From Hyphomonadaceae bacterium (GTDB lineage Bacteria > Pseudomonadota > Alphaproteobacteria > Caulobacterales > Aquidulcibacteraceae), in contig JAEUMP010000013.1 of the NCBI GenBank assembly GCA_016791445.1, positions 1 through 64,000 of the forward strand: a stretch of DNA of 64,000 bases, given 5' to 3'. A program made the translations under genes and the position numbers. Below the pieces are notes generated by a model, which worked only from the letters and a program-made list of their open reading frames with translations, made no database searches and was not told the DNA's origin. Positions 27,087 to 36,014 of the stretch are shown here, in pieces (within the stretch, counting starts at the first letter, position 1; the number at the start of each line of letters is the position of its first letter).

Positions 27087-29531
27087 ATGAGCCTGGACGA
27101 ATCATCCGTGGACCCCGTGGCAGAACCGCCCTCCAACCTCCCCATCTCCCAGCGCGCCAGCGCCGCTGCGCCGTACCTGTCCAAGCTCAACCCCGAGCAG
27201 CGGGCGGCGGTGGAGGCGCTGGACGGCCCCGTCCTCGTGCTGGCGGGCGCGGGCACCGGCAAGACGCGGGTGCTCACCACGCGCCTCGCCCACCTCCTGG
27301 CCACCGGCCGCGCGAAGCCCTGGCAGGTGCTGGCGGTCACGTTCACGAACAAGGCCTCCCGGGAAATGCGCGAGCGGGTGGACCATCTGCTCGGCCCCGG
27401 CGCCGGCGGCATCCAGTGGCTCGGCACGTTCCACTCGATCAGCGCGCTGATGCTGCGCCGGCACGCCGAACTCGCGGGCCTGAAGTCGAGCTTCACGATC
27501 CTCGACACGGACGACCAGATCCGCCTGCTCAAGCAGATCATCGAAGCCGAAGGCATCGACGAAAAGCGCTGGACCGCGCGCGCCATGGCGGGCCTCATCG
27601 ACAGCTGGAAGAACCGCGCGCTCATTCCGAAAGACGTGCCGAAGGGCGAGACGCATGCGTGGGGCGATGGCCGCGCCATTCCGATCTATGTGGCGTATCA
27701 GGAGCGGCTGAAGATCCTCAACGCCTGCGACTTCGGCGATCTGCTGCTGCACGTCATCGACATCTTCAAGACCCGCCCCGACGTGCTCGCGGAGTATCAC
27801 CGCAAGCTGCCCTACCTCATGGTGGACGAGTATCAGGACACCAACGTCGCGCAGTATCTGTGGCTGCGCCTGCTGGCGCAGGGCTCGAACAATCTCTGCG
27901 TCGTGGGCGACGACGACCAGTCGATCTATGGCTGGCGCGGCGCGGAGGTGGACAACATCCTGCGCTTCGAACGCGACTTTCCGGGCGCGAAGGTCATCCG
28001 GCTTGAGCGCAATTACCGCTCCACCGGCAATATTCTCGCCGCCGCGTCGAAGCTGATCGATCACAATGCGGGGCGCCTCGGAAAGACGCTCTGGACCGAG
28101 GACGAACCCGGTGATCGCGTGAAGGTGCGCGGCGTCTGGGACGGCGAGGCCGAAGCGCGCCTCATCGGCGACGACATCGAGCAATGGGTGTCCAACCGCA
28201 AGAAGCACGCCGACTGCGCCGTGCTGGTGCGCGCGGCGTGGCAGATGCGGGCGTTCGAAGAACGCTTTCTCATGCTGCGCATACCCTACAAGGTCATCGG
28301 CGGCCCGCGCTTCTTCGAGCGCGCGGAAGTGCGCGACGCGCACGCTTACTTGCGCCTCATCCGCAGCCCGGACGACGATCTCGCCTTCGAGCGCATCATC
28401 AACCAGCCCAAACGCGGCCTCGCGGAAGCGACGCTCAAGAAGCTCCACGCCGAAGCGAGCCAGCGCGTCCCCACCTTCAAGCCCGACGAACCGCTCTTCG
28501 ACATGCTGACCGGCGAAGTGACGGAGTATCCGCCGCCGGAAAACGTGACCGCGTCCACGCGCTTCCGTTCGCTCTTCGAGGCCGCGCGGGAAATCGTGAA
28601 GGGCGACGCCCTGCCGCTGAAGGCGCGCACGGCGCTTAAGGGCTTCATCAGTGACATCGACCGCTGGCGTGAGCGCCGCAAGCAAGTGAGCCATGTGGAG
28701 CTTGCCGAAATCGTTCTCGACGAGAGCGGCTACACGGAGATGCTCAAGAACGACAAATCGCCCACCGCGCAGACGCGGCTCGAGAACCTCAAGGAACTCG
28801 TCCAGGCGATGGGCCATTTCGATACGCTCGAAGCCTATCTCGAACATGTCGAGCTTGTGCTCGACATCGACGCCGGCGGCGACGGAGACGAAGTGCATCT
28901 CTCCACGCTCCACGCCGCGAAGGGCCTCGAATGGCCGCTGGTGTTTCTGCCGGGCTGGGAGGAAACGGTGTTTCCCTCGCAACGCTCGATCGACGAGAAC
29001 GGCCTGAAGGGCCTCGAGGAAGAACGCCGCCTCGCCTATGTCGGCATCACAAGGGCGCGGGAGAGCGCACGCATCTCCTTCGCCGCGAACCGCCAGATCT
29101 ACGGACGCTGGCAGAACGTGCTGCCCTCGCGCTTCATCGACGAACTGCCGGAAGCGCATGTCGATGCGATCTCAGAGACCGGCTACGGACGCGGCGGCGT
29201 GGGCGAAAACGGCGCGCGCTTCGAGGCCTATGCGCCGGGCGCCGGTTTCAACTCCGGCTATGAAAGCCCCGGCTGGAAACGCGCGCAGGACCGGATGGGC
29301 GCCATGGGGGGCGAATCCAAGAGTTTCGGCCGCGCCCCCGCCATCGAAGGCGAAGCGCGCCTCGTCGCGAAATCCGCCGACAGCGACGCGAAATTCGCCG
29401 TCGGCGCCCGCATCTTCCACGACAAGTTCGGCTACGGTCGCATCCGCGCCGTGGAAGGCAACAAGCTCACCGTCGCATTCGAGAAGGCGGGCGAGAAGAA
29501 GGTGATCGACAGCTTCGTGAAGGCGGCGTGA
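27087..29531 (+). CDS. uvrD: UvrD/PcrA-type DNA helicase
   Basis: An 814-residue SF1A helicase for nucleotide-excision and mismatch repair. Motifs run in order: Q-motif LNPEQRAAVEAL, Walker A AGAGTGKT (53-60), TFTNKASREMRERV, LMVDEYQDTN, GDDDQSIYGWRGA, LERNYRSTGNIL, VHLSTLHAAKGLEWPLVFLP and LAYVGITRARE. The C-terminal tail KFGYGRIRAVEGNKLTVAFE is the Tudor-like RNA-polymerase-binding domain of UvrD/PcrA. ATG 27087 lies in CCTATATGAG with no clear Shine-Dalgarno, so translation initiation may be weak or near-leaderless. Length fits the family. Confidence 0.95.
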   Translation: MSLDESSVDPVAEPPSNLPISQRASAAAPYLSKLNPEQRAAVEALDGPVLVLAGAGTGKTRVLTTRLAHLLATGRAKPWQVLAVTFTNKASREMRERVDHLLGPGAGGIQWLGTFHSISALMLRRHAELAGLKSSFTILDTDDQIRLLKQIIEAEGIDEKRWTARAMAGLIDSWKNRALIPKDVPKGETHAWGDGRAIPIYVAYQERLKILNACDFGDLLLHVIDIFKTRPDVLAEYHRKLPYLMVDEYQDTNVAQYLWLRLLAQGSNNLCVVGDDDQSIYGWRGAEVDNILRFERDFPGAKVIRLERNYRSTGNILAAASKLIDHNAGRLGKTLWTEDEPGDRVKVRGVWDGEAEARLIGDDIEQWVSNRKKHADCAVLVRAAWQMRAFEERFLMLRIPYKVIGGPRFFERAEVRDAHAYLRLIRSPDDDLAFERIINQPKRGLAEATLKKLHAEASQRVPTFKPDEPLFDMLTGEVTEYPPPENVTASTRFRSLFEAAREIVKGDALPLKARTALKGFISDIDRWRERRKQVSHVELAEIVLDESGYTEMLKNDKSPTAQTRLENLKELVQAMGHFDTLEAYLEHVELVLDIDAGGDGDEVHLSTLHAAKGLEWPLVFLPGWEETVFPSQRSIDENGLKGLEEERRLAYVGITRARESARISFAANRQIYGRWQNVLPSRFIDELPEAHVDAISETGYGRGGVGENGARFEAYAPGAGFNSGYESPGWKRAQDRMGAMGGESKSFGRAPAIEGEARLVAKSADSDAKFAVGARIFHDKFGYGRIRAVEGNKLTVAFEKAGEKKVIDSFVKAA

Positions 29532-29537
29532 GGGCCC

Positions 29538-30422
29538 TCACCCACCGCTTTCGGCCTCTACTGCGCGTTTCGCCATGTGGCTGAGATAGGCGTAGAGGTC
29601 GTCGACCTCTCCGTCGGTCCAGTGCACGAACCGCCCCCGCGCAACGGGCCCCATCATCTCCAGCTCCGCGCCGCTGATCGGCACGCCTTCGCGCATCAGT
29701 TTCGTGAAGTCCTCCGGCCCGTATGCGCCCATCACGATGAGGTCCGGCGCGGCGTCCGGCCACGGATAATCGCCGCGCAGCGTCATGCCATGGCATTCGT
29801 TGCAACTCGTCAGGGCGAGATATTCGCCGCGCGCAATGCGCTGGTCGGGATTGTTCGCCTCCTTGAGCTGCGGGACCAACGGCAAGTGATGCGGCATGGC
29901 GGCGTCCTTGCCGCGCGCAATGTCCATGCGGATGATGAATTCGCCGATGATGCGCTCGTGCAGCGGCCGCCACTTGCCCGCCGGGGCGTTCGTTGACACG
30001 GGCGTCGCGCGCAGGAACGCGATCAGATCCGCAAGATCGGCGTCGCTCATGCGCGCAAAATTGTAGGACGGCATTGAAAACAACGCGCGCCCGTTGACGC
30101 CAACGCCATGCCGGATCGCCGCCTCCAGCGCCGCCGGTGTTTCCGCGCGCGCCATGGCGGGAAGATTTGGCGTGACGATGGCGCCCCACATGATCTCACC
30201 CTCGAGCGCCTCGCCGTGGCAGCCGTAGCAGCCGCGCGTCTTCGCCAGCCGCTCGCCGCGCGCAACCGCCGCCTCGTCCTCCGGTATCGCCGCTGCGAAA
30301 GGCGCGGGCGCGGCGAACGAGCGGAAATGCGCCTCGCTCGCTGCATAGACCCAGCCGACGAACCCCAGTGCGATGACGAGAAGCCCGGCAAGTCCCAGGC
30401 CGATCCAACGCAGCATGCCCAT
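29538..30422 (-). CDS. Membrane-anchored dihaem c-type cytochrome
   Basis: A 294-residue protein with an N-terminal TM anchor (about 5-27) and two class I cytochrome c modules. Haem sites are CYGCH (65-69) and CNECH (207-211). Candidate axial Met residues lie in SMPSYNFARMSD and MMGPVARG. It is similar in layout to dihaem subunits that donate electrons from dehydrogenases to oxidases. No partner dehydrogenase is adjacent. ATG 30422 follows GGGAGGCGCGACG. Divergent from the M20 peptidase gene, with about 106 bp between starts. Confidence 0.88.
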   Translation of the reverse strand: MGMLRWIGLGLAGLLVIALGFVGWVYAASEAHFRSFAAPAPFAAAIPEDEAAVARGERLAKTRGCYGCHGEALEGEIMWGAIVTPNLPAMARAETPAALEAAIRHGVGVNGRALFSMPSYNFARMSDADLADLIAFLRATPVSTNAPAGKWRPLHERIIGEFIIRMDIARGKDAAMPHHLPLVPQLKEANNPDQRIARGEYLALTSCNECHGMTLRGDYPWPDAAPDLIVMGAYGPEDFTKLMREGVPISGAELEMMGPVARGRFVHWTDGEVDDLYAYLSHMAKRAVEAESGG

Positions 30423-30528
30423 CGTCGCGCCTCCCGCTTCCACCGCCACACACAACGCCGAAGCGCGCTTGCCCTCAAGCCTCGGCGCGGCCAAACTTTC
30501 GTGTCATCGCCATTCAGGGGATATCCGG

Positions 30529-31935
30529 TTGATTTTTCGCGCTTTCGCCGTCGCCGTGTCATTCGCCGCGCTCACCCTCCCCGCCGCCGCCGAGGCGCCC
30601 CGCGCGGACCAGCTCGCCTTCCGCGCGATCTACAAGGAGATGGTGGAGATCGACAGTTCGCCTGCCACGGGCTCGTGCACGCGCGTCGTCGAAGCGGCGC
30701 AAAAGCGCCTCCTCGATGCGGGCTTCGCGCCATCCGATGTGCAGCTCGTCATCCCCACTGGCGCGCCGGACGATGGCAATCTGGTCGCGACCCTGCGCGG
30801 AACCAATGCACGCGCGCCGGCGATCCTGCTGCTTGCACACATCGACGTCGTCAACGCCGATCCCAAGGACTGGGAGCGCGATCCCTTCACGCTGGTGGAG
30901 GAGAACGGCTTCTTCTACGGACGCGGCGCCATCGACGACAAGGCGATGGCCGCCATCTTCCTCGACATGATGATCCGCATGAAGGCGGAGAATTTCCGAC
31001 CGCGCCGCACCCTGAAGATGGCGCTGACCTGTGGCGAGGAAACGTCGAACCGCGTCAACGGCGTCGATTACCTTCTCAAGAACCACCGCGATCTCATCGA
31101 GGCGGGCTTCGCCATCAACGAAGGCGCCGGCGGTTCGCTCACACCGGACGGCAAGCCCATCGCGCTCGAGATCCAGTCGGGCGAAAAAATCCATCAGGTG
31201 ATGACGTTCACCGTCACCAATCCCGGCGGCCACTCCTCGCGTCCGCGCACGGACAACGCGATCACGCAACTTGCCGCCGCGTTGCAGCGCCTCGATGCGC
31301 ACCGCTTCCCCGTCGAACTCAATCCCGTCACGCGCACCTTCTTCGAACGCATGGCGCCGCTCACCGGCGGCGAGATGGGTGCGGCGATGACCGCCCTTGC
31401 GCGCGATCCCGCCGACGCCGCCGCCGCAGACAAACTCGCGACCGACGCCACCTACAACGCAATGATGCGCACGACGTGCACGGCCACGCAGGTGGAAGCC
31501 GGGCACGCGCCGAACGCGCTGCCGCAGCGCGCCGTCGCCACGCTCTCGTGCCGTGTGCTGCAGGGCCACACGCCGGAGGAAGTGAAGGCCGAGCTTGAGC
31601 GCGTCGTCGCCGATCCGGGCGTGAAGGTCGACATCGTGCGCCGTCGCGAGGGCTCGCAGGCGCCGCAGCTGACGCGCGCGATCACGGCCCCGGTGGAGCG
31701 CGTCGCCGCGCGCATGTGGCCAGGCGTGCCGATCATCCCGATCATGCTGCCGGGCGCCACCGACGGCCGCTTCCTCAACACCGCCGGCATCCCGACCTAC
31801 GGCCTCTCGGGTCTCTTCGCCGTGCCCGGCGAAACGAACCCGCACGGCCTCAACGAAAAGATCCGCGTGAAGTCGCTCTACGAAGGCCGCGACTTCCTCG
31901 ACGCGGTGGTGCGGGAGTATGCGCGGCAGCGCTGA
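30529..31935 (+). CDS. Secreted M20-family metallopeptidase
   Basis: A 468-residue M20/M28-clan zinc peptidase with signal peptide (M)IFRAFAVAVSFAALTLPAAA. Metal ligands are recognisable in LLLAHIDVVNADPKDW, GRGAIDDKAMAAIF and LTCGEETSN, and the dimerisation domain follows NPGGHSSRPRTDNAI. Family members are carboxypeptidases or aminoacylases; export suggests nutrient peptide hydrolysis. TTG 30529 was chosen: AGGGGA is 8 nt upstream and it starts the signal peptide. Earlier in-frame codons are not coding-like. The stop abuts the stop of the convergent gene at 31936 with no spacer. Confidence 0.9.
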   Translation: MIFRAFAVAVSFAALTLPAAAEAPRADQLAFRAIYKEMVEIDSSPATGSCTRVVEAAQKRLLDAGFAPSDVQLVIPTGAPDDGNLVATLRGTNARAPAILLLAHIDVVNADPKDWERDPFTLVEENGFFYGRGAIDDKAMAAIFLDMMIRMKAENFRPRRTLKMALTCGEETSNRVNGVDYLLKNHRDLIEAGFAINEGAGGSLTPDGKPIALEIQSGEKIHQVMTFTVTNPGGHSSRPRTDNAITQLAAALQRLDAHRFPVELNPVTRTFFERMAPLTGGEMGAAMTALARDPADAAAADKLATDATYNAMMRTTCTATQVEAGHAPNALPQRAVATLSCRVLQGHTPEEVKAELERVVADPGVKVDIVRRREGSQAPQLTRAITAPVERVAARMWPGVPIIPIMLPGATDGRFLNTAGIPTYGLSGLFAVPGETNPHGLNEKIRVKSLYEGRDFLDAVVREYARQR

Positions 31936-32637
31936 TCACGTCTCCCGCTTCGCGCGGGCGTTCATCCGGTACCAGCCGTCACCCGCCTGGGTCGCGCGCA
32001 GGATGCGTTCGCGGGCGAGCGCTTCCTCGTCGGTCTCCGCGCGCACGACGCCCTTGATCGCGTCGCGGCGGAACGGGATCACCTGCACCATCGGCAGTCC
32101 CTTCTCCAGCGTGTAGCGCCCGTCCGCGCCGGTGGCGAAAAACGGGAAATGGATGAGCGCGTGATAGCGGTCGGTGTCGACCACGCCGCTGATGATGTCG
32201 ATGACGCCATCGCCGCGATTGAGCAGCGGCGTGAAGAGACAGCTCCAGCCCTTCGGCGTGCGGATCGTCCAGTAGTTGTGGAGCTTCGCGGGCGGACGCG
32301 GCAGCTGCGGATGGCCCGCGACCTGTTCGGGGCTGTGAAACGTCACCATCGGCCGGTCGAAGTCCCAGCCGGCATCGAGGCGCGCGCCGTTATCGGAAAT
32401 CTCGAGGCGCACCGTCGCGCACACCGGCAGGATCCAGCCCAGCGTCATCGCGTCGAGAAACGGCATGCAGCGCTTGATGGTCTGGCCGTTGTTGGTCGTC
32501 GAGACGGCGGCGTTGTCGACGGCCGCGAGGCGGCGATACCAGTCCGGCATCGCCGCCCGCGCGGGGCTGGGTTCGGCGATGACGCCCTTGTCGCGCGCCT
32601 CGCAGAGGAACTCGATCTCGCCGCCGCCGCTCCACAT
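31936..32637 (-). CDS. Uncharacterised protein, DUF6065-like
   Basis: A 233-residue soluble protein. Conserved-looking stretches are PDWYRRLAAVD, NGQTIKRCMPFLDAMTLGWI, FHSPEQVAGHPQL, LHNYWTIRTPKGWSCLFTPL and FPFFATGADGRYTLEKGLPM. These recall the DUF6065 family as I remember it; membership is inference. Role unknown; beta-rich, no signal peptide. ATG 32637 is 8 nt past the stop of the serine/asparagine repeat gene on the same strand, so the two are probably co-expressed. Confidence 0.7.
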   Translation of the reverse strand: MWSGGGEIEFLCEARDKGVIAEPSPARAAMPDWYRRLAAVDNAAVSTTNNGQTIKRCMPFLDAMTLGWILPVCATVRLEISDNGARLDAGWDFDRPMVTFHSPEQVAGHPQLPRPPAKLHNYWTIRTPKGWSCLFTPLLNRGDGVIDIISGVVDTDRYHALIHFPFFATGADGRYTLEKGLPMVQVIPFRRDAIKGVVRAETDEEALARERILRATQAGDGWYRMNARAKRET

Positions 32638-32645
32638 GCGCGTGC

Positions 32646-33113
32646 TCAGTCGTCGTCGCGGTCGTCGTCGCGATCGCGCCAGCGACGGTCGCGGCGGTCG
32701 TCGTCGGAGCTGTTGGAGCTGGAATTGCTCGATGAGTTGGAACTCGAATTGCTCGACGAATTCGAGGAGCTGTTCGAGCTGGAGTTGGACGAGCGCCGCC
32801 AGCGCCGGTCGTCATCGTCGGAGGAATTGGAGCTCCAGTTCGACGAACTGTTGGAGCTGGAATTGCTCGATGAGTTCGACGAGCGGTTGGAGCTGCGGTT
32901 GCTCGACGCGTTGGAGGAGCTGTTGGAGCTCGTATTGCCCGCAAACTGCAACCGCGCCTCGCCGGCGTCCTGTGCAGCGGGACCGTGAACGAGAAGACGC
33001 CCGGTCGCGCGCGGCGCATCGGCCTCCTTCGCGGACAGCGACGCCCATGCCGCGCCCGAGAGCGCCATCATCGCGCCGGCGGCCGACGCCGCGAGCCATG
33101 TCAGTTTTTTCAT
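32646..33113 (-). CDS. Secreted Ser/Asn tetrapeptide-repeat protein
   Basis: A 155-residue exported low-complexity protein. Signal peptide MKKLTWLAASAAGAMMALS. Residues 62-98 hold nine SSNx tetrapeptides, then a charged block DDDDRRWRR (99-107). Residues 108-136 hold seven more SSNx units, then an acidic/basic tail DDDRRDRRWRDRDDD. GGAG lies 6 nt before ATG 33113. Repeats like this often form extended, glycosylatable or biofilm-type linkers, but no family was recognised. It precedes the DUF6065-like gene in one transcription unit. Confidence 0.75.
   Translation of the reverse strand: MKKLTWLAASAAGAMMALSGAAWASLSAKEADAPRATGRLLVHGPAAQDAGEARLQFAGNTSSNSSSNASSNRSSNRSSNSSSNSSSNSSSNWSSNSSDDDDRRWRRSSNSSSNSSSNSSSNSSSNSSSNSSSNSSDDDRRDRRWRDRDDDRDDD
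32706..32930 (-). repeat. 12-bp tandem repeat encoding SSNx units
   Basis: Two blocks of a degenerate 12-bp repeat encode nine and seven Ser-Ser-Asn-x units, separated by 27 bp encoding DDDDRRWRR. Units differ mostly at Ser codons and at the fourth residue (S, A, R or W). Such arrays can change copy number by slippage. Confidence 0.75.
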
Positions 33114-33258
33114 GGAAGACTCCATCAGGACCCGTCCTTCGCCGGCGCCACAAAGTCGCCGCGGCGGTGAACGGCGCCTGAACAAGCGCACAAGGTCGCC
33201 CGAAGGCGCCATGCGCTCACGCGATTGTCAGCGCTTTACAGGGGGCGACGCGCTGGCG

Positions 33259-34020
33259 ATGGTCCGGACCATGCCCTTCTCCCGCACCTATGACGGCGAC
33301 GAGCCGCAGCGCGTCAACAAATGGCTCGCGCAGTCTGGAGTCTGTTCGCGGCGCGAGGCGGAAGCCTACATCGCCGAGGGTCTCGTCGCCATCGACGGCG
33401 AAACCGTTTCCGATCCCGGCCGCAAGATCGCGCGCGGTCAGACATTGACGCTGCGCGACGCCGCGCTGGGCGCGCAGCTGACGGTGGTCGTGCACAAGCC
33501 CGTCGGCGTCGTCTCGGCGCACCCCGAACCCGGGCAAACCGAAGCGGCGCAGCTGCTGACCGCGGACAATCTCTGGCGCGCGAAGGCGGAGGCGCCGGTC
33601 GGAAAATCGCTGCCGCCGCTGGGGCGTCTCGACCGCGACTCGCGCGGACTGCTGCTGCTGTCGGAAGACGGCGTGCTCGCCAAGGCCGTGATCGGTCCGG
33701 AGTCGACGCTCGACAAGGAGTACCTCGTGCGCGTCGACGGACGCATCGACGGGCGCATGCTCATGCGCCTGCGCCACGGGCTCGTGCTCGACGGTCGCGC
33801 GCTGCGCCGTGCGGACGTGGAGGAAATCGGCCCGCAGCGCCTGCGTTTCGTGCTGACCGAAGGCCGCAACCGCCAGATCCGGCGCATGTGCGAAGCCGTC
33901 GGCCTGACGGTCGTCGATCTTCTGCGCATCCGCATCGGCCCCGTCGAACTCGGCGACTTGCCGGAGGGCCGCTGGCGTCTGCTCGATCCGCGCGAACGCG
34001 CGGCGATGCTCGTGCGCTAG
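33259..34020 (+). CDS. RsuA/RluB-E-F family rRNA pseudouridine synthase
   Basis: A 253-residue synthase with an S4 RNA-binding domain (RVNKWLAQSGVCSRREAEAYI, about 17-37) and the catalytic motif GRLDRDSRGLLLLSEDG, whose Asp is the nucleophile. EKEYLVRV-like (DKEYLVRVDG) and the C-terminal EGRNRQIRRMCEAVGL stretch place it in the RsuA/RluB/RluE/RluF group. The closest in style is RluF. The start is uncertain (33259 or 33271). Its stop overlaps the stop of the convergent gene in the 4-bp palindrome CTAG. Confidence 0.88.
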   Translation: MVRTMPFSRTYDGDEPQRVNKWLAQSGVCSRREAEAYIAEGLVAIDGETVSDPGRKIARGQTLTLRDAALGAQLTVVVHKPVGVVSAHPEPGQTEAAQLLTADNLWRAKAEAPVGKSLPPLGRLDRDSRGLLLLSEDGVLAKAVIGPESTLDKEYLVRVDGRIDGRMLMRLRHGLVLDGRALRRADVEEIGPQRLRFVLTEGRNRQIRRMCEAVGLTVVDLLRIRIGPVELGDLPEGRWRLLDPRERAAMLVR

Positions 34021-35315
34021 ACCCGCGTGATCGCCGGCAGAGTCCACGCACCGCTCAGCAGCGGCGCCTGCGGCAGATATCCGCGGAACGTGACGCGGAA
34101 CGGTTTGCGCGGGGCCGGCAACCAGTTGCTCGCGTTCGCAGGGCGATCCGCGGAGATGATCACTTCAAGCGATCCGTCCGCCGCCACCAACAAGCCCTGC
34201 GTGCGGTTGCCGATGGCGTAGCGTTGGATCGGATTGTCGATGAAATAGAGGCGCCCCTCCGCATCCACCTCATACATCGACAGCGACCAGAATGCGTCCA
34301 CCGGCGCGCCGCCCGGCGGCAGGCTGAAGCGATAGGCGTTCGCGCCGTTCAGCAACGCCCCCGTCGCATCGACAACGCCGGACAGATAGATCGCCTCCGC
34401 CTTCGGCAGGGCGCCTAGCCCCGACAGCGCGACCTGCGCGCGAAAGGCGTGATCGTCGCCGAAGTCGCCGAGATTGTCGGCGGGATAGGTCCACCCGCTG
34501 ATGAGGCGACCCTTCCGACCGAGACCGCTACGCAACTTGGCAAGCGTCGCCGCCGCCTCGCGACGCCACGCATCACCGTCAGTCAGCCCCGGCGATTGCA
34601 GACCGCTCGGCGCAGCCCCGCTGCGCGTCAGCGTCTCGTCGAGCACGCCGAAGAAGTTCTCGGAATCGAGCGGGTCCGCAGCGCGGAAGCGGCGCGGCGA
34701 AGCGCCGCCGCCGACGGGCTGCATAGTGAATTGCCGCTGCACGGCGGCCGCCGCGGCAAGATCATAAGCGCCATCGACGAGGATTCGCCCGAGCACCCAG
34801 ATATCCGCCGTGGGCGCACGCACGACCTCGACGCCCTCGGGCGCACGTCCGCGCCATTGCGGCCCGACGAGCCAGTACCTTCCGCCTGCGCCTTTGGTGG
34901 TGCGTGTGCCGAGAACACGGAAGTTGTCGGTGAAGGCCGACATCATCGCTACACTCCAGTAGCGATCCGTCAGCGTCGGCGTCACCAGTTCGACAGGCCC
35001 GCCCGTCAGATCGACAAAAGCCGGCGAATAGAGCGTATCGTTGTTCGGCGTCGTCACAGCGCGCGCGGTGTGATCCGAAAGCGTCGCGCGATGCGCAAAG
35101 CGATTGGGCGGCGCGCCTTGCGTAAATGCGCCGCCAGCCACCCGCGCCATTTCGAACGGTGCGAACCCATATAGGAACGCCTCCTCGGCATGCGTCGCGG
35201 GATCAATCCGCGGCGGCGGTGCGGGCAGCAGTGACGACGCCGCGGTGGAGGTGGATGCGGCGCAACCGGCCAGAGCCAGCGCGCCTGCGCCGGCTGCGAA
35301 TTCCCGACGGTTCAT
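34017..35315 (-). CDS. DUF1254/DUF1214 domain protein, probable Tat lipoprotein
   Basis: A 432-residue protein. The N-terminus MNRREFAAGAGALALAGCA combines a twin-arginine pattern with a lipobox (LAGC), suggesting folded export and lipid anchoring. DUF1254 covers about 45-180 (FLYGFAPFEMARVAGG, TTPNNDTLYSPAFVDLTGGP, DRYWSVAMMSAFTDNF). DUF1214 covers about 320-430 (AYRFSLPPGGAPVDAFWSLSMYE, LPAPRKPFRVTFRGYLP). The two domains usually occur together; function unknown. GGGAGGTACAC precedes ATG 35315. Confidence 0.88.
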   Translation of the reverse strand: MNRREFAAGAGALALAGCAASTSTAASSLLPAPPPRIDPATHAEEAFLYGFAPFEMARVAGGAFTQGAPPNRFAHRATLSDHTARAVTTPNNDTLYSPAFVDLTGGPVELVTPTLTDRYWSVAMMSAFTDNFRVLGTRTTKGAGGRYWLVGPQWRGRAPEGVEVVRAPTADIWVLGRILVDGAYDLAAAAAVQRQFTMQPVGGGASPRRFRAADPLDSENFFGVLDETLTRSGAAPSGLQSPGLTDGDAWRREAAATLAKLRSGLGRKGRLISGWTYPADNLGDFGDDHAFRAQVALSGLGALPKAEAIYLSGVVDATGALLNGANAYRFSLPPGGAPVDAFWSLSMYEVDAEGRLYFIDNPIQRYAIGNRTQGLLVAADGSLEVIISADRPANASNWLPAPRKPFRVTFRGYLPQAPLLSGAWTLPAITRV

Positions 35316-35386
35316 GTGTACCTCCCGCGTCTTTTCCTCCCGCTTACGACTGCGGGCGGGCGACGCCAAGGAGGATCAGCTCGGGC

Positions 35387-35533
35387 TCAGCGCTTCCAGG
35401 CGCGGATCGCGTCGATGACCCGATCCTGGTCTTCCTCGGTCAGATCGGGGTGCATCGGCAGGCTGATCACGACGTCCGCCTTCGCGTCCGTCACCGGCAG
35501 GCCGCCCGGCGCCACGGGATAGTCGCGATACCC
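35387..35533 (-). pseudogene. DegT/DnrJ/EryC1-type aminotransferase, 3' remnant only
   Basis: On the minus strand the last 48 or so codons read GYRDYPVAPGGLPVT, then VVISLPMHPDLTEEDQDRVI and DAIRAWKR-stop. This is the standard C-terminus of PLP sugar aminotransferases such as those for nonulosonic acids. Upstream of GY the frame runs antisense into NeuB-like coding DNA. The remaining roughly 320 codons, including the PLP lysine, are absent. The remnant meets the NeuB remnant head-to-head at about 35528-35533. Confidence 0.8.
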
Positions 35534-36014
35534 GACGCCGCTCAAGGACGCGAATCTCGCGCGCATTCCGTATCTGGCGGAGAAGTTCGATGTGCTCGTC
35601 GGCTTCTCCGATCACACCATGGGCACGCTGGCGGCGTCGATCGCGACGGCCTTGGGCTGTGCGGCGTTCGAGAAGCACTTCACGACGGATCGCGCCGATG
35701 GCGGGATCGACAGCGCCTTCTCGCTCGATGCGGGCGAACTGAAGGAATACTGCGACGCCGCGAAGGACGCGTTCGCCTCCATCGGGCGGGCCGACATCGA
35801 AGTCTCGGAGTCCGAAGCGGCCACGCGGCAGTTCCGCCGGAGCCTCTATTTCGTGAAGCCACTCGTTGCAGGCGAAACGGTGACGGCGGCGCATGTGCGC
35901 TCGATCCGCCCGGCGAACGGACTGCACACGAAGCATCTGAAGGACCTCATCGGCAGGAAGGCGAAGGCCGCCATCGAGGCCGGTACGCCGACCGATTTCG
36001 CGCTGGTGGAATAG
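35529..36014 (+). pseudogene. NeuB-type nonulosonate synthase, 5'-truncated remnant
   Basis: The plus frame reads YPTPLKDANLARIPYLAEKF, then VLVGFSDHTMGTLAASIATA and AFEKHFTTDRADGGIDSAFS. A C-terminal SAF/antifreeze-like domain follows (RRSLYFVKPLVAGETVTAAH to the stop). This is the C-terminal 160 or so residues of a synthase condensing PEP with a hexose to make pseudaminic, legionaminic or sialic acid. The N-terminal half of the barrel is missing, so it is probably inactive. An internal ATG at 35592 could only give a shorter fragment. The stop directly abuts the cytidylyltransferase ATG. Confidence 0.82.
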
